From Polynucleobacter sp. KF022 (GTDB taxonomy: Bacteria > Pseudomonadota > Gammaproteobacteria > Burkholderiales > Burkholderiaceae), in the NCBI RefSeq assembly GCF_027924105.1, contig NZ_AP026972.1:1798001-1862000 (forward strand): a stretch of DNA of 64,000 nt, given 5' to 3'. The notes beneath the pieces are model-generated. The model searched no databases, had not been told where the DNA came from, and worked only from the letters and a program-made list of their open reading frames with translations. The first letter of the stretch is position 1; each line of letters begins with the position of its first letter. Both the position numbers and the translations under genes were made by a program. This document shows, one piece after another, positions 44,640 to 52,472 of this stretch.

Positions 44640-45380
44640 CTAAAAGGACATCGACAGAATAGAAAGTCCAGAAATCAGCATTACCAATTCCATCAATATT
44701 AAAAATTTATGTTCCGGCAATGCGAGCACGATTTTTTTAGAGAAAATGGAGCCGGCTAAAACACAAGCACCTATCAGAAACCCTTGAATGATGGCCATTA
44801 TATTTAAAAAACCCAGCTGATGAAAAGCAATGCCTTTGGTAAATAAAATTGATAAAGTGCTTGCCGCCTCTGTTCCTAAGAAGGCGCCCTTGCTTAAGCC
44901 ATAAGCCAAAAAGAAAGGGGTATTGATGGCACCCGTAGTCGCGACAATTCCCGTTAAATAGCCAATAGCGGCACCAACAAAACCCATCTGCCATAGTGAT
45001 AGGTAGAAATTCTTTTTACGCATCCAACGACGAATAGGAATTAATACAATCAGAAAGACTCCTAAAGTCATTTCGATGAGACGTTCATCAAGCCGCACTA
45101 AAGTATTAACACCTAATACGGTGAATGGGATGGCAGCTAAGCTATAAACTAAACAAACGCGCCACTGAATAACGCTCCACCAAAGAAAAATGCGCGAGAG
45201 ATTTGCTACGGTAGCAACCAAAGCAATGACCGGAATTGCCTGAATAGGTCCATAAAAATAGACCAAAGCAGGCATCAAGATAATAGTGGTGCCAAAGCCA
45301 ATGACGCCACCCAATACACCAGCACCCAGGCCCAAAGCCCCCAGAACAAGGGCCTGAATAATGAGATCAGGCAAGCTCAA
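44640..45380 (-). CDS. TSUP-family (TauE/SafE) membrane permease
   Basis: 246 residues, about eight membrane helices in two repeats. GLGAGVLGGVIGFGTTIILMPAL and the second-half GYLTGIVATTGAINTPFFLAY are the TauE/SafE signature. Members export sulfite or sulfonates or carry other small anions; the substrate here is unknown. It lies upstream of the glycine riboswitch on the same strand, so it is not under that switch. Confidence 0.85.
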   Translation of the reverse strand: MSLPDLIIQALVLGALGLGAGVLGGVIGFGTTIILMPALVYFYGPIQAIPVIALVATVANLSRIFLWWSVIQWRVCLVYSLAAIPFTVLGVNTLVRLDERLIEMTLGVFLIVLIPIRRWMRKKNFYLSLWQMGFVGAAIGYLTGIVATTGAINTPFFLAYGLSKGAFLGTEAASTLSILFTKGIAFHQLGFLNIMAIIQGFLIGACVLAGSIFSKKIVLALPEHKFLILMELVMLISGLSILSMSF

Positions 45381-45386
45381 TCACCA

Positions 45387-45539
45387 CTAACGCCCCTGAC
45401 AATCTACCGGCAATTCCCACAAGGGCTTGCCTTGACTATAGTCACAGTTAATTCCAACAGGTGAAGTGGAACTTGCGGCACAAGCACTTAAACCTAAAGC
45501 AACCAAGCTTACTGTTACAGCAAGAAATAATTTTTTCAT
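45387..45539 (-). CDS. 50-residue lipoprotein (twin A)
   Basis: Read directly from the bases. Signal peptide MKKLFLAVTVSLVALGLSAC with lipobox LSAC (Cys20), then AASSTSPVGINCDYSQGKP and a C-terminus with a second cysteine pair (Cys32 and Cys47). The same length, lipobox position and S-T-S-P-V-G-I/V-x-C segment recur in the gene at 46798, so the two are paralogues. The function is unknown; probably a membrane-anchored periplasmic peptide with a disulfide. Confidence 0.7.
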   Translation of the reverse strand: MKKLFLAVTVSLVALGLSACAASSTSPVGINCDYSQGKPLWELPVDCQGR

Positions 45540-45638
45540 ATCGCTTTATCCCGATTGAAGACTGTCTAATAAATAAAAACTCTTTGTAATGATTAAATAT
45601 TAAAACTTAAACGCTTCTATTTTCAGATTTTTTGATCC

Positions 45639-46037
45639 CTATGCCACCAAACCGTACAAGGACCAGCCCAAGTTTAAGACAACCAGCGTAATGAGAGTGC
45701 CAAAAGTAAATTTCATCCCTAATACGCGATTACTAAAATTGGGGGGCGGCTCATGAATGCCTTTGACATGAATTAAACGTCCAATGATTAAAGTTATCCC
45801 TGGTAGAACAACGAACCACCAAGGGGCGCCATTTAACTCGAGACAAGCAATCAAAATTAAACCGAATGGTACATACTCGGCAAAGTTACCTTGTGCACGA
45901 ATGGCCCTTTCTAGATCGTCGTGACCCCCGCTTCCTAGGCCAACTTTATTTTTTCTTCTGAGCCCAATGACTGCAAAAGAGAGCTTAACGAAAATGATGG
46001 TCAAGATTGAGGCAATAATTGCAGTAATCAGTAGCAT
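45639..46037 (-). CDS. MAPEG-family membrane protein
   Basis: 132 residues with four membrane helices. RRKNKVGLGSGGHDDLERAI, then RAQGNFAEYVPFGLILIAC, is the MAPEG signature (membrane-associated eicosanoid/glutathione metabolism). Bacterial members are often glutathione-dependent transferases or of unknown role. It ends at the left side of a 100-base gap before lipoprotein twin A. Confidence 0.88.
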   Translation of the reverse strand: MLLITAIIASILTIIFVKLSFAVIGLRRKNKVGLGSGGHDDLERAIRAQGNFAEYVPFGLILIACLELNGAPWWFVVLPGITLIIGRLIHVKGIHEPPPNFSNRVLGMKFTFGTLITLVVLNLGWSLYGLVA

Positions 46038-46046
46038 GTTTTTTCC

Positions 46047-46730
46047 TTAAATCACTTCCAAAACTTTAGTTAAGGAAGTTCCTTCATAGTTTGGTTTTTC
46101 GCCAATCTCTTCAAAAGGGTGCCCAAGACGATTCACCCAAAACACATCAAACCCATACCATTTGGCTGCAAGTGCATCCCAGGCATTACTAGAGACAAAT
46201 AAGATCTCTTCTTTCTTTACTGGAAATGCTTTTAACAGAAGCTCATAAGCTTGAGGCGCTGTTTTAAATAAGCGCACATCCTCAATAGTCACCACCTGAT
46301 CTAAGTACGGCTTAAGACCATTGCTTTCCACCACCGTGGCTAGCATCTCTCTACTGCCGTTAGACAAAATAGCAGTAGAAATTCCTTTTTCTTTTATTGC
46401 CTTAAGAACATCTAAGCTATCTTCAAAGCCGGTAAGCTTTGCATACTGATCCATCAGTCGTTCTTCGTATTGCTCTGTGAGGTTTAACCCCATACGTTTG
46501 CAAACATATCGTAGCGACCGAATAGTTAACTCCCAAAATGGAAGATAGTATTTGCTTCCAGCAGGATTGGGATCGCTCATTGTTACTAAGCGGGTGTACT
46601 CAATTTGACGGTCACGCCACATCAAAGCAAAAGCTTGTCCATGACCCGGAAATAATTCTTCTGCCAACTGCCCCATGGAATACACATCAAATAAAGTGCC
46701 ATAGGCATCAAATGCAATCAGCTTATACAT
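46047..46730 (-). CDS. haloacid dehalogenase type II (HAD superfamily)
   Basis: 227 residues from the ATG at 46730. FDAYGTLFDVYS (nucleophile Asp), ILSNGSREML, FKTAPQAYELLL and FVSSNAWDALAAKWYG match L-2-haloacid dehalogenases: Asp nucleophile, Ser/Asn-Gly motif, Lys, and SSNxWD. It would hydrolyse short 2-haloacids, or be a phosphatase of the same fold. It lies nine bases upstream of the MAPEG gene. Confidence 0.88.
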   Translation of the reverse strand: MYKLIAFDAYGTLFDVYSMGQLAEELFPGHGQAFALMWRDRQIEYTRLVTMSDPNPAGSKYYLPFWELTIRSLRYVCKRMGLNLTEQYEERLMDQYAKLTGFEDSLDVLKAIKEKGISTAILSNGSREMLATVVESNGLKPYLDQVVTIEDVRLFKTAPQAYELLLKAFPVKKEEILFVSSNAWDALAAKWYGFDVFWVNRLGHPFEEIGEKPNYEGTSLTKVLEVI

Positions 46731-46771
46731 GCCGTCCCCCAATTTTTTATATGAATGTCTATCTCGCTAAA

Positions 46772-46795
46772 TAAAAAACCACCCGAAGGTGGTTT
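46772..46795 (-). terminator. terminator of lipoprotein twin B, same hairpin as the tRNA-Phe terminator
   Basis: Minus strand ACCACC-TTCG-GGTGGT followed by TTTTTA. This hairpin matches those following tRNA-Phe and the three tRNA remnants, but no tRNA sequence is attached here. Confidence 0.8.
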
Positions 46796-46797
46796 GT

Positions 46798-46950
46798 TTA
46801 ACCGCCGCCAGTGCAATCTGGATTTTTATCTTGCACAGGTATTCCGGGAAGACAAGTAACTCCAACGGGTGAAGATGTGCTTGCGCCTGCACAAGCGCCA
46901 AGCAAAAGCACGGTGGCTAGTGCCAATAAATTAAGTGTTATTTTTTTCAT
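46798..46950 (-). CDS. 50-residue lipoprotein (twin B)
   Basis: Read directly from the bases. MKKITLNLLALATVLLLGAC is a signal peptide with lipobox LGAC (Cys20), followed by AGASTSSPVGVTCLPGIPVQ and a glycine-rich end with Cys46. It is parallel to twin A in length, cysteine placing and the T-S-S-P-V-G motif. AAGG lies three bases before the ATG and a strong terminator overlaps the stop. Function unknown. Confidence 0.7.
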   Translation of the reverse strand: MKKITLNLLALATVLLLGACAGASTSSPVGVTCLPGIPVQDKNPDCTGGG

Positions 46951-47004
46951 ATGCCTTCAAGTATACCCATGAATTTCTTTGAATCGACCCAGACAAATAC
47001 TGAC

Positions 47005-47565
47005 CTAATGGCTTTTCAAATATTCAATCACCCAGGCTGGATCGCTGTCACTTGGGAAGATTGGATAGTGAACTGCCTCTATCACGCCCTTATTCGCAAT
47101 TAAAGTAACCCGCTTTAGTAATGTCATTCCAGCCGCTACAAAGGTTGGCATATTCAATGCCTTTTGAAATTGATAGTTCACATCACTAACTACCGGGAAT
47201 GGGAGGTGAAGTCTATCGGCCATCTCTTTTTGATACTCAGTCGTTTGAACACTTAAGCCCACTACTTCAGCGCCCAATGCCTGAAGTTCTTGATAGTGAT
47301 CTCCAAAGGAACAGCTTTGCGGCGTACAACCTCTTGCCCCAGGAATTTGATCCCAACCATCAGGCAAGGCAACATTGGGCTGCCCTGTCATTGGATAACA
47401 GTAGATAACTAATTTACCTTTGATGTCGCCAAAGTTAACAGTCTTACCATTGGTGGCAGTTAAAGAAATATTGGGCAGCTTCATTCCCTTCAAGTGATTG
47501 GTTGAGCCATCATCTTGAGGAATTGGAAGATCTGTAGGGAGCTGATTGAGATTTGTCATATGCAA
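47005..47565 (-). CDS. peroxiredoxin-like (AhpC/TSA/redoxin) protein
   Basis: 186 residues. A thioredoxin-fold protein: LPNISLTATNGKTVNFGDIKGK, VIYCYPMTGQPN, then GARGCTPQSCSFGDHYQEL with two cysteines, and LSVQTTEYQKEMADRLHLPFPVVSD. The region between PMTG and the peroxidatic cysteine is about ten residues longer than in standard peroxiredoxins (PxxxTxxC). Probably reduces peroxides. Its promoter must lie close to tRNA remnant B, only 37 bases upstream. Confidence 0.82.
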   Translation of the reverse strand: MHMTNLNQLPTDLPIPQDDGSTNHLKGMKLPNISLTATNGKTVNFGDIKGKLVIYCYPMTGQPNVALPDGWDQIPGARGCTPQSCSFGDHYQELQALGAEVVGLSVQTTEYQKEMADRLHLPFPVVSDVNYQFQKALNMPTFVAAGMTLLKRVTLIANKGVIEAVHYPIFPSDSDPAWVIEYLKSH

Positions 47566-47601
47566 ATACTATACAAAACAAGCGCTCATAAGCAAGAAGG
47601 C

Positions 47602-47676
47602 AATAAAAAACCGCCCGAAGGTGGTTTTGATGTTTCTTGGTGGCTCGGGGCAGAATCGAACCAGGAGCTCAGGAGA
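47602..47676 (-). repeat. tRNA-Phe 3'-half plus terminator remnant, copy B
   Basis: On the minus strand: CTCCTGAGCTCCTGGTTCG, the T-arm and acceptor strand (ATTCTGCCCCGAGCCACCA), then AAGAAACATCAAAACC and the hairpin CCACC-TTCG-GGCGG with a T-run. It corresponds to the intact tRNA at 52473 from the T-arm through the terminator, with several mismatches. It belongs to the same subtype as copy D (AAACATC spacer). Confidence 0.85.
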
Positions 47677-47699
47677 GCTTATCCAGCTCTAGACTAGAT

Positions 47700-48185
47700 C
47701 TAATCATTGTTAACAATTGTCCCATCTGAAGCACTTATTTTGCGATAAATTCGCATCATATCCATCATTACAGCGGTACTCCAAGCAAAACAAAAAAGGC
47801 TGCTCATTGATAGTACTACAGCAAGAATTCGATATCTACTTGGCAAATTAGAAACAGCCTGCTCGGATCCAATCGTTGTGTATATGCCACCAATCACAAC
47901 AATGGCGTGGTCAATGCTTGATGCCACCCCATGTATTAGCCCCAAGAGAGATAGTATGCCAATTTCACTCAAATGAATGAGTGCTAGTGCGGATAAACCC
48001 ATAAAGAAAAAAATTTCCATTCGAATATATTGTTTTTTAGCAATTAATATTCTGGCATGTCGATGGTACATAGATTGGGCGCCCCACAAACATAAGCCGT
48101 GATAAACAATCAAAACGAAAAACACCACGATAAAGCCCATCAACAATCCAAAAGAGGATAAATCACTGATTGAAATTTCTTTCAT
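47700..48185 (-). CDS. membrane protein, possibly ion-channel-like
   Basis: 161 residues with four hydrophobic segments (about 10-32, 55-78, 82-100, 118-140). The segment VIGGIYTTIGSEQ between the third and fourth helices resembles a potassium-channel pore loop (T-x-G), so a two-helix ion channel relative is possible, but the filter is not the canonical TxGYG. It ends 24 bases before remnant B. I consider the function open. Confidence 0.6.
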   Translation of the reverse strand: MKEISISDLSSFGLLMGFIVVFFVLIVYHGLCLWGAQSMYHRHARILIAKKQYIRMEIFFFMGLSALALIHLSEIGILSLLGLIHGVASSIDHAIVVIGGIYTTIGSEQAVSNLPSRYRILAVVLSMSSLFCFAWSTAVMMDMMRIYRKISASDGTIVNND

Positions 48186-48305
48186 TTTTGAGCACCTAAT
48201 TAATACTATCTTGTTAAGTTTTACAGCCCGTTAGATAGATTGTATCTAGCACCGAAACCAACTAGAGAGTAATTTTGATGGCGTATTTAACAGTGCATCC
48301 CCAAA

Positions 48306-48375
48306 TGAAAAACCACCCGAAGGTGGTTTTAGTATTTCTTGGTGGCCCGGGGTGGAATCGACCAAGGCCGAGGAT
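48306..48375 (-). repeat. tRNA-Phe 3'-half plus terminator remnant, copy C
   Basis: Minus strand: ATCCTCGGCCTTGGTCGATT, then CCACCCCGGGCCACCA, AAGAAATACTAAAACC and hairpin CCACC-TTCG-GGTGG with T-run. The spacer AAATACT is identical to that behind the intact tRNA. One base of the T-loop is missing (GGTCGA for GGTTCGA). It begins two bases after the stop of the Bug receptor gene. Confidence 0.87.
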
Positions 48376-48377
48376 AC

Positions 48378-49349
48378 TCAATCCATCGCTAAATTTGATT
48401 TAGCAGCAACAGCTCTCCAGCGCACCACCTCTGCTTCAGTGTGTTTTGCCAATGAGGAGCCCAGGTATTGCTGTTCCGGCAACAACTGTATAGCCTGTGA
48501 CTGGAGCTTATCGGTATAAGCCTTATCTTTCATGGCTTTTAAGAATGCGTTTTGAACTTTTTCCACAGCCGCCTTTGGCGTGCCCTTAGGAGCATAAATT
48601 CCATACCATGTACTTGCTTCAAAGCCAGGCAAAATTGTTTCGTTTAGCGTAGGAACATCTTTGAGTTGTGGCAATCGTGCCTTTGAAGTCACAGCCAACG
48701 CGCGAACACGTTTCTCTGTAATTTGCGGGAAAGCTGTATTTGTTTGGTCGTACATGCCATCAATCTGGCCGCCAACAACATCAATTAATGCCGGACCAGC
48801 CCCTTTGTAAGGGACATGCTTTACATCTGCGCCAGCAGCATTAGCCACCAAAGCAGCAATCAGATGTGAACTTGACCCAAGGCCGGCATTACCCATAAAC
48901 ACTTGGTCAGGGTTCTTTTTGGCATAGTCGTACAACTCTTTCACATTCTTTGCTGGGTGGTCATTTCTTACCATCAGCACTAACGGCGTATCTGGGAAAC
49001 GGAATACCGCCTCAAAATCTACCACCGGGTTGTAATTTAACTTTTTGTATAAAGCTGGGGCAGCGCCCATATACCCCATATGACCAACTAAAAATGTATA
49101 TCCATCTGGCGTAGCTCTAGCCACTTTAGTTGCTCCAATCGTTCCACCGGCACCTGGCGTGTTTTCAATAATGATGGATTGGCCAAGCTGCTTGCTTGTC
49201 ACATCAGCAATGCTACGAGCCAAAGCATCCGTTGGTCCCCCAGCAGCAAATGGTACAACCCAAGTAATTGGACGATTTGGATAATCAGATTGGGCGATAG
49301 CTACGGAAGATAGCAAGGCAACCAATAGTGCTGATATTTTTTTGAACAT
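48378..49349 (-). CDS. Bug-family tricarboxylate-type periplasmic solute receptor
   Basis: 323 residues with a signal peptide (LLVALLSSVAIAQS). YPNRPITWVVPFAAGGPTDALAR, ENTPGAGGTIGATKVARATP and GYTFLVGHMGYM are the classic Bug (TctC) segments. It would bind a carboxylate for uptake. No TctA/TctB membrane subunits follow, so it may use transporters elsewhere or act as a sensor. It lies 25 bases behind the lyase gene, under the same probable operator. Confidence 0.9.
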   Translation of the reverse strand: MFKKISALLVALLSSVAIAQSDYPNRPITWVVPFAAGGPTDALARSIADVTSKQLGQSIIIENTPGAGGTIGATKVARATPDGYTFLVGHMGYMGAAPALYKKLNYNPVVDFEAVFRFPDTPLVLMVRNDHPAKNVKELYDYAKKNPDQVFMGNAGLGSSSHLIAALVANAAGADVKHVPYKGAGPALIDVVGGQIDGMYDQTNTAFPQITEKRVRALAVTSKARLPQLKDVPTLNETILPGFEASTWYGIYAPKGTPKAAVEKVQNAFLKAMKDKAYTDKLQSQAIQLLPEQQYLGSSLAKHTEAEVVRWRAVAAKSNLAMD

Positions 49350-49374
49350 CTGTATCTCCTAATTTCTAAATTAA

Positions 49375-50745
49375 TTAAAACTTCAATGAGCGAGAATGAG
49401 CAACAGCTTTGTCCACCATTTGTGGGGCCATACCCAAGTAATTAATCGGATTGGTTAACTCCTCAATCCTCTCTTTAGTAAAGTTCTTAGTGACTTCTGG
49501 AATCTTTTGGAGTGCTTCTGACAAAGTGCCACCGTTTTCATTAACATCGCGGCAAGCGTCATATACAACATCATGAGCTTGTTGACGACCAATAAATGGC
49601 GCCATACCCATCATCACGGCTTCAGCAACAATTAAGCCCTTGGTGAGATTAAGGTTCTCAAGCATCTTCTTCTCATCCACAATCAGCCCTGACAGCATGA
49701 ACTTAGCTTGATGAAGAGCTCCAGCAGTTAATACAAAACTTTCTGGAATCGCCATCCACTCTGCGTGCCACGGTCCAGTCGCTCTTTCAAAATCCTGAAT
49801 CATGGCATCAAGCATTAATCCAGAATGCTGACGTACACCCTTAGAAGCTGCCAACATTAATTCGCTACTAATTGGATTACGTTTTTGTGGCATTGTGCTA
49901 CTAGCACCACGGCCTTTTACAAATGGCTCATACACTTCGGCAAACTCAGTAGATGCCATGAGCATGATGTCGTAAGCAATCTTTCCCAGTGAACCAGTAA
50001 CCAATGCTAAGAAATTAACTGCCTCAGCTAATCCGTCGCGAGCCACATGCCAAGTGGTTACTGGCACGCCCAAATTAAGTTCTTTCATTAATGCTTCTTG
50101 AACAATTAAACCCTTATCGCCCAATGAAGCAATCGTTCCTGCGGCGCCAGCAAATTCGCCCACCAAAACTCGAGGCTCAAGTTGCGCTAGACGTTCAGCA
50201 TGACGGTCCATCATCGCAAGCCAAATTGCTGACTTATAGCCAAAGGTGACTGGCAGGGCTTGTTGTAAGTGAGTACGTCCGGCCATAGGGGTATTGCGAT
50301 ACCTCTCTGACATCGATGCCAGAATCTTGCGCAGCTCTTTGATGTCTTGCTTAACAATTTCAAGGCCAGAGCGAACCTGTAAGACGACTGCGGTATCCAT
50401 GATGTCTTGTGTAGTGGCGCCCCAGTGAACAAACTTACCGGCTTCACCGCACATCTTCACCAACTGGTGAACCAAAGGAAGAATTGGATATCCAACAATA
50501 TCCGTTTCATTTCTCAACAAATCAAAGTCAATTAAATCGATTGTGGATTTCTTGGCGATCTCATCTGCCACCTCTTTAGGAATTACTCCACACTTTGCCT
50601 CCGCCACTGCCAGCGCTATCTCAATATCGATATAGCGCTGAATTAAAGCCTTATCTGAAAAGATCTCACGCATTGCCGCAGTTCCAAATGCGTCTCTAAA
50701 CAAAATTGAATCAATTACTGTGCTCGCCGAAAAACTGCTTTTCAT
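49375..50745 (-). CDS. fumarase/aspartase-superfamily lyase (carboxymuconate cycloisomerase / adenylosuccinate lyase-like)
   Basis: 456 residues from the ATG at 50745 (GGAGAGAG just upstream). The superfamily signature GASSTMPQKRNPISSELML is intact, with HWGATTQDIMDTA and AGRTHLQQALPVTFG as the other active-site blocks. The closest group by feel is 3-carboxy-cis,cis-muconate cycloisomerase or related aminocarboxylate lyases, not the purine PurB. Together with a Bug receptor and a GntR regulator this suggests catabolism of an external carboxylate. Confidence 0.85.
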   Translation of the reverse strand: MKSSFSASTVIDSILFRDAFGTAAMREIFSDKALIQRYIDIEIALAVAEAKCGVIPKEVADEIAKKSTIDLIDFDLLRNETDIVGYPILPLVHQLVKMCGEAGKFVHWGATTQDIMDTAVVLQVRSGLEIVKQDIKELRKILASMSERYRNTPMAGRTHLQQALPVTFGYKSAIWLAMMDRHAERLAQLEPRVLVGEFAGAAGTIASLGDKGLIVQEALMKELNLGVPVTTWHVARDGLAEAVNFLALVTGSLGKIAYDIMLMASTEFAEVYEPFVKGRGASSTMPQKRNPISSELMLAASKGVRQHSGLMLDAMIQDFERATGPWHAEWMAIPESFVLTAGALHQAKFMLSGLIVDEKKMLENLNLTKGLIVAEAVMMGMAPFIGRQQAHDVVYDACRDVNENGGTLSEALQKIPEVTKNFTKERIEELTNPINYLGMAPQMVDKAVAHSRSLKF

Positions 50746-50762
50746 GTCTCTCTCCAACTTTT

Positions 50763-50805
50763 ATTATGTCCGTACATAATAATTCTCTATATGTACGGAC
50801 ATAAT
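50763..50805. promoter_or_regulatory. operator: perfect 16-bp inverted repeat between the lyase and GntR genes
   Basis: ATTATGTCCGTACATA (50763-50778) and TATGTACGGACATAAT (50790-50805) are exact reverse complements with an 11-base spacer; each arm also contains the near-symmetric ATGTnCGnACAT. On the minus strand TTGACA (50808-50803) begins at the outer edge of one arm and could be the -35 of the lyase promoter. The 66-base gap also holds the GntR promoter, so the regulator probably represses both. Confidence 0.8.
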
Positions 50806-50823
50806 GTCAAGTAAAATTTCAAC

Positions 50824-51555
50824 ATGAGCCAGCCGCTATACCTCCAATTAGCCCAAAACCTTCAAAACGCTATTAAAAAAGGGCAGTTTCCCGTTGGTAG
50901 CGTATTTCCAACGGAATTGGAGTTAGCTGAACAATATTCGACCAGCCGCTATACCGTAAGAGCCGCAATAGCTGAGTTAGAGGCTGTTGGAATGGTTTCT
51001 AGGCGTAAAAAAGCTGGCACAAAGGTTGAGTCAGCAACTCCCAATGCGGGATATAAGCAAACTGTTAGCTCTGTTGAGGACTTAACGGAGTTTGGTGAAA
51101 AACATGCTCGTGTTATCTACTCAAATGAAAAAATCACAGCGAACAAAAAATTGACTGAGGAGCTTGGATGTAGTGTCGGCAAAGAATGGCTAAAACTATG
51201 TAGCCTTAGATTCAGCGACAAAAATCCAGATGAGCCCATGGGACTTACTGAAATCTATATCGACGCAAGCTATAAAAAAATTCCTAAGCTCGCAAAAGAC
51301 AATCCAAGCATTCTAATTAGTCACTTGATTGAATCAGAATATGGAAGAAAGATTGCGGAAATTAAACAGGATGTATTTGCCATTCTGCTGAACGAAGAAT
51401 TCGCCAAGCTCTTACAGGCAAAGGCTAAGTCGCCAGCACTGAAGATTGTGCGTAGCTATATAGATACAGCCAATGAAGCCTTTCAAATAACAGTCACCAC
51501 ACATCCTGCGGATAGATATAGCGCATCTACAAGATTGAGAAGAGAGTCTAAATAA
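50824..51555 (+). CDS. GntR/HutC-family transcription regulator
   Basis: 243 residues. The N-terminal winged helix (PLYLQLAQNLQNAIKKGQFPVG, SVFPTELELAEQYSTSRYTV, RAAIAELEAVGMVSRRKKAG) is followed by a UTRA ligand domain (about 90-240). It is divergent from the lyase-Bug pair, with which it shares the symmetric operator. The ligand is probably the substrate or product of the lyase. Local repressor is the simplest model. Confidence 0.9.
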   Translation: MSQPLYLQLAQNLQNAIKKGQFPVGSVFPTELELAEQYSTSRYTVRAAIAELEAVGMVSRRKKAGTKVESATPNAGYKQTVSSVEDLTEFGEKHARVIYSNEKITANKKLTEELGCSVGKEWLKLCSLRFSDKNPDEPMGLTEIYIDASYKKIPKLAKDNPSILISHLIESEYGRKIAEIKQDVFAILLNEEFAKLLQAKAKSPALKIVRSYIDTANEAFQITVTTHPADRYSASTRLRRESK

Positions 51556-51662
51556 TTTGTCGTTTTAAACGACATAACAAGTAGCCACCTTAGATGATTG
51601 AGAACAGTAAGCCAGCCTAAGACAAAGGAAGTTCTAAAGCGGCGAACACTCTAGCAACAAAT

Positions 51663-51732
51663 GAAAAAACCACCCGAAGGTGGTTTTGATGTTTCTTGGT
51701 GGCCCGGGGCGGAATTGACCAGGGCTCAGGAT
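51663..51732 (-). repeat. tRNA-Phe 3'-half plus terminator remnant, copy D
   Basis: Minus strand: ATCCTGAGCCCTGGTCAATT, then CCGCCCCGGGCCACCA, AAGAAACATCAAAACC and CCACC-TTCG-GGTGG with T-run. The acceptor strand is identical to the intact tRNA; the T-loop is altered (GGTCAA) and one base shorter. Its first base touches the stop codon of the PaiB-like gene. The AAACATC spacer is shared with copy B, not with the intact tRNA. Confidence 0.88.
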
Positions 51733-52388
51733 TAATGATCCGACTTCAAACCACCTAGCGCCTCTATCTCTTTTGCCATCTCTAGGCTATTTGAATCCTC
51801 GTCATTCCCCCTGAGATCATCAATAACGCCTTGACGATCCCTGGCAGGACGATTTTGACTAATCTTCCATTTGGCTTCGATTTTTTCAACTAGCAATTCG
51901 ACTCCCACAATATTTGCCAACATCGTTTCAATGTAATCTTTTGGGGCATCTGTAACGGCCCACGGATCTTTCCTGCTTGACTCCATTTTCTCCGTCAGGA
52001 TCTTCACAATGTGATGCTTATCTTCCTCATCTTGGATGGCCGATAGCGTTCCATTGATGTGAACGCTTAAATAATTATAGGTAGGAACAACTTTATGCGT
52101 TTCTTTCTTTGTGGGATATGAAGATGGGCTGATGTAAGCTTCATATCCAGAAAAGACTAACAATACCTTTTGGTTTTTCTCGCCAATCTTCCATATTGGA
52201 TTTGCTTTGGCTGTGTGTGAAATTAACTTGCTCCCAACGGCTATGTTTCCATTGGGCGCCATAAAAGGGAGGTGGTTTCCAACCAGATCCCCATCAACAT
52301 TGGCAACCATTAGTCCAAGAGGGTGAGTTTTAATAAATTGAGAGATCTTCTCTGGATCAGTCTCAAGAAAATGTGAAGGGATATACAT
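51732..52388 (-). CDS. PaiB-like FMN-binding negative transcriptional regulator
   Basis: 218 residues. MYIPSHFLETDPEKISQFIK, HPLGLMVANVDGDLVGNHLP and SSYPTKKETHKVVPTYNYLS, then VHINGTLSAI, match the PaiB/FMN-binding split-barrel family. Members bind FMN or heme, and PaiB was named from sporulation control in Bacillus; the role here is unknown. It stands alone between the intact tRNA-Phe (right) and remnant D (left), its stop codon lying at the remnant edge. Confidence 0.87.
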   Translation of the reverse strand: MYIPSHFLETDPEKISQFIKTHPLGLMVANVDGDLVGNHLPFMAPNGNIAVGSKLISHTAKANPIWKIGEKNQKVLLVFSGYEAYISPSSYPTKKETHKVVPTYNYLSVHINGTLSAIQDEEDKHHIVKILTEKMESSRKDPWAVTDAPKDYIETMLANIVGVELLVEKIEAKWKISQNRPARDRQGVIDDLRGNDEDSNSLEMAKEIEALGGLKSDH

Positions 52389-52437
52389 CTGCTAATTAAA
52401 ACATTTATGGATTAAAAATCAATCCCAAACCCATAAG

Positions 52438-52464
52438 TGAAAAAACCACCCAAAGGTGGTTTTA
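52438..52464 (-). terminator. terminator of tRNA-Phe
   Basis: Minus strand ACCACC-TTTG-GGTGGT followed by TTTTTTCA, nine bases after the CCA end. The same hairpin occurs at each remnant. Confidence 0.85.
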
Positions 52465-52472
52465 GTATTTCT

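Noticed and set aside
46981..47004. GGGTCGATTC...AAGAAA behind the peroxiredoxin gene as a further tRNA remnant
   Set aside because: Only about ten bases match and the acceptor strand and terminator are missing; chance is likely.
47515..47697. Plus-strand open frame across remnant B
   Set aside because: It is an antisense reading of a tRNA-derived repeat and the peroxiredoxin start.
51559..51573. Palindrome GTCGTTT-T-AAACGAC behind the GntR gene
   Set aside because: Short, no T-run and not at a promoter; not strong enough to name as an operator or terminator.
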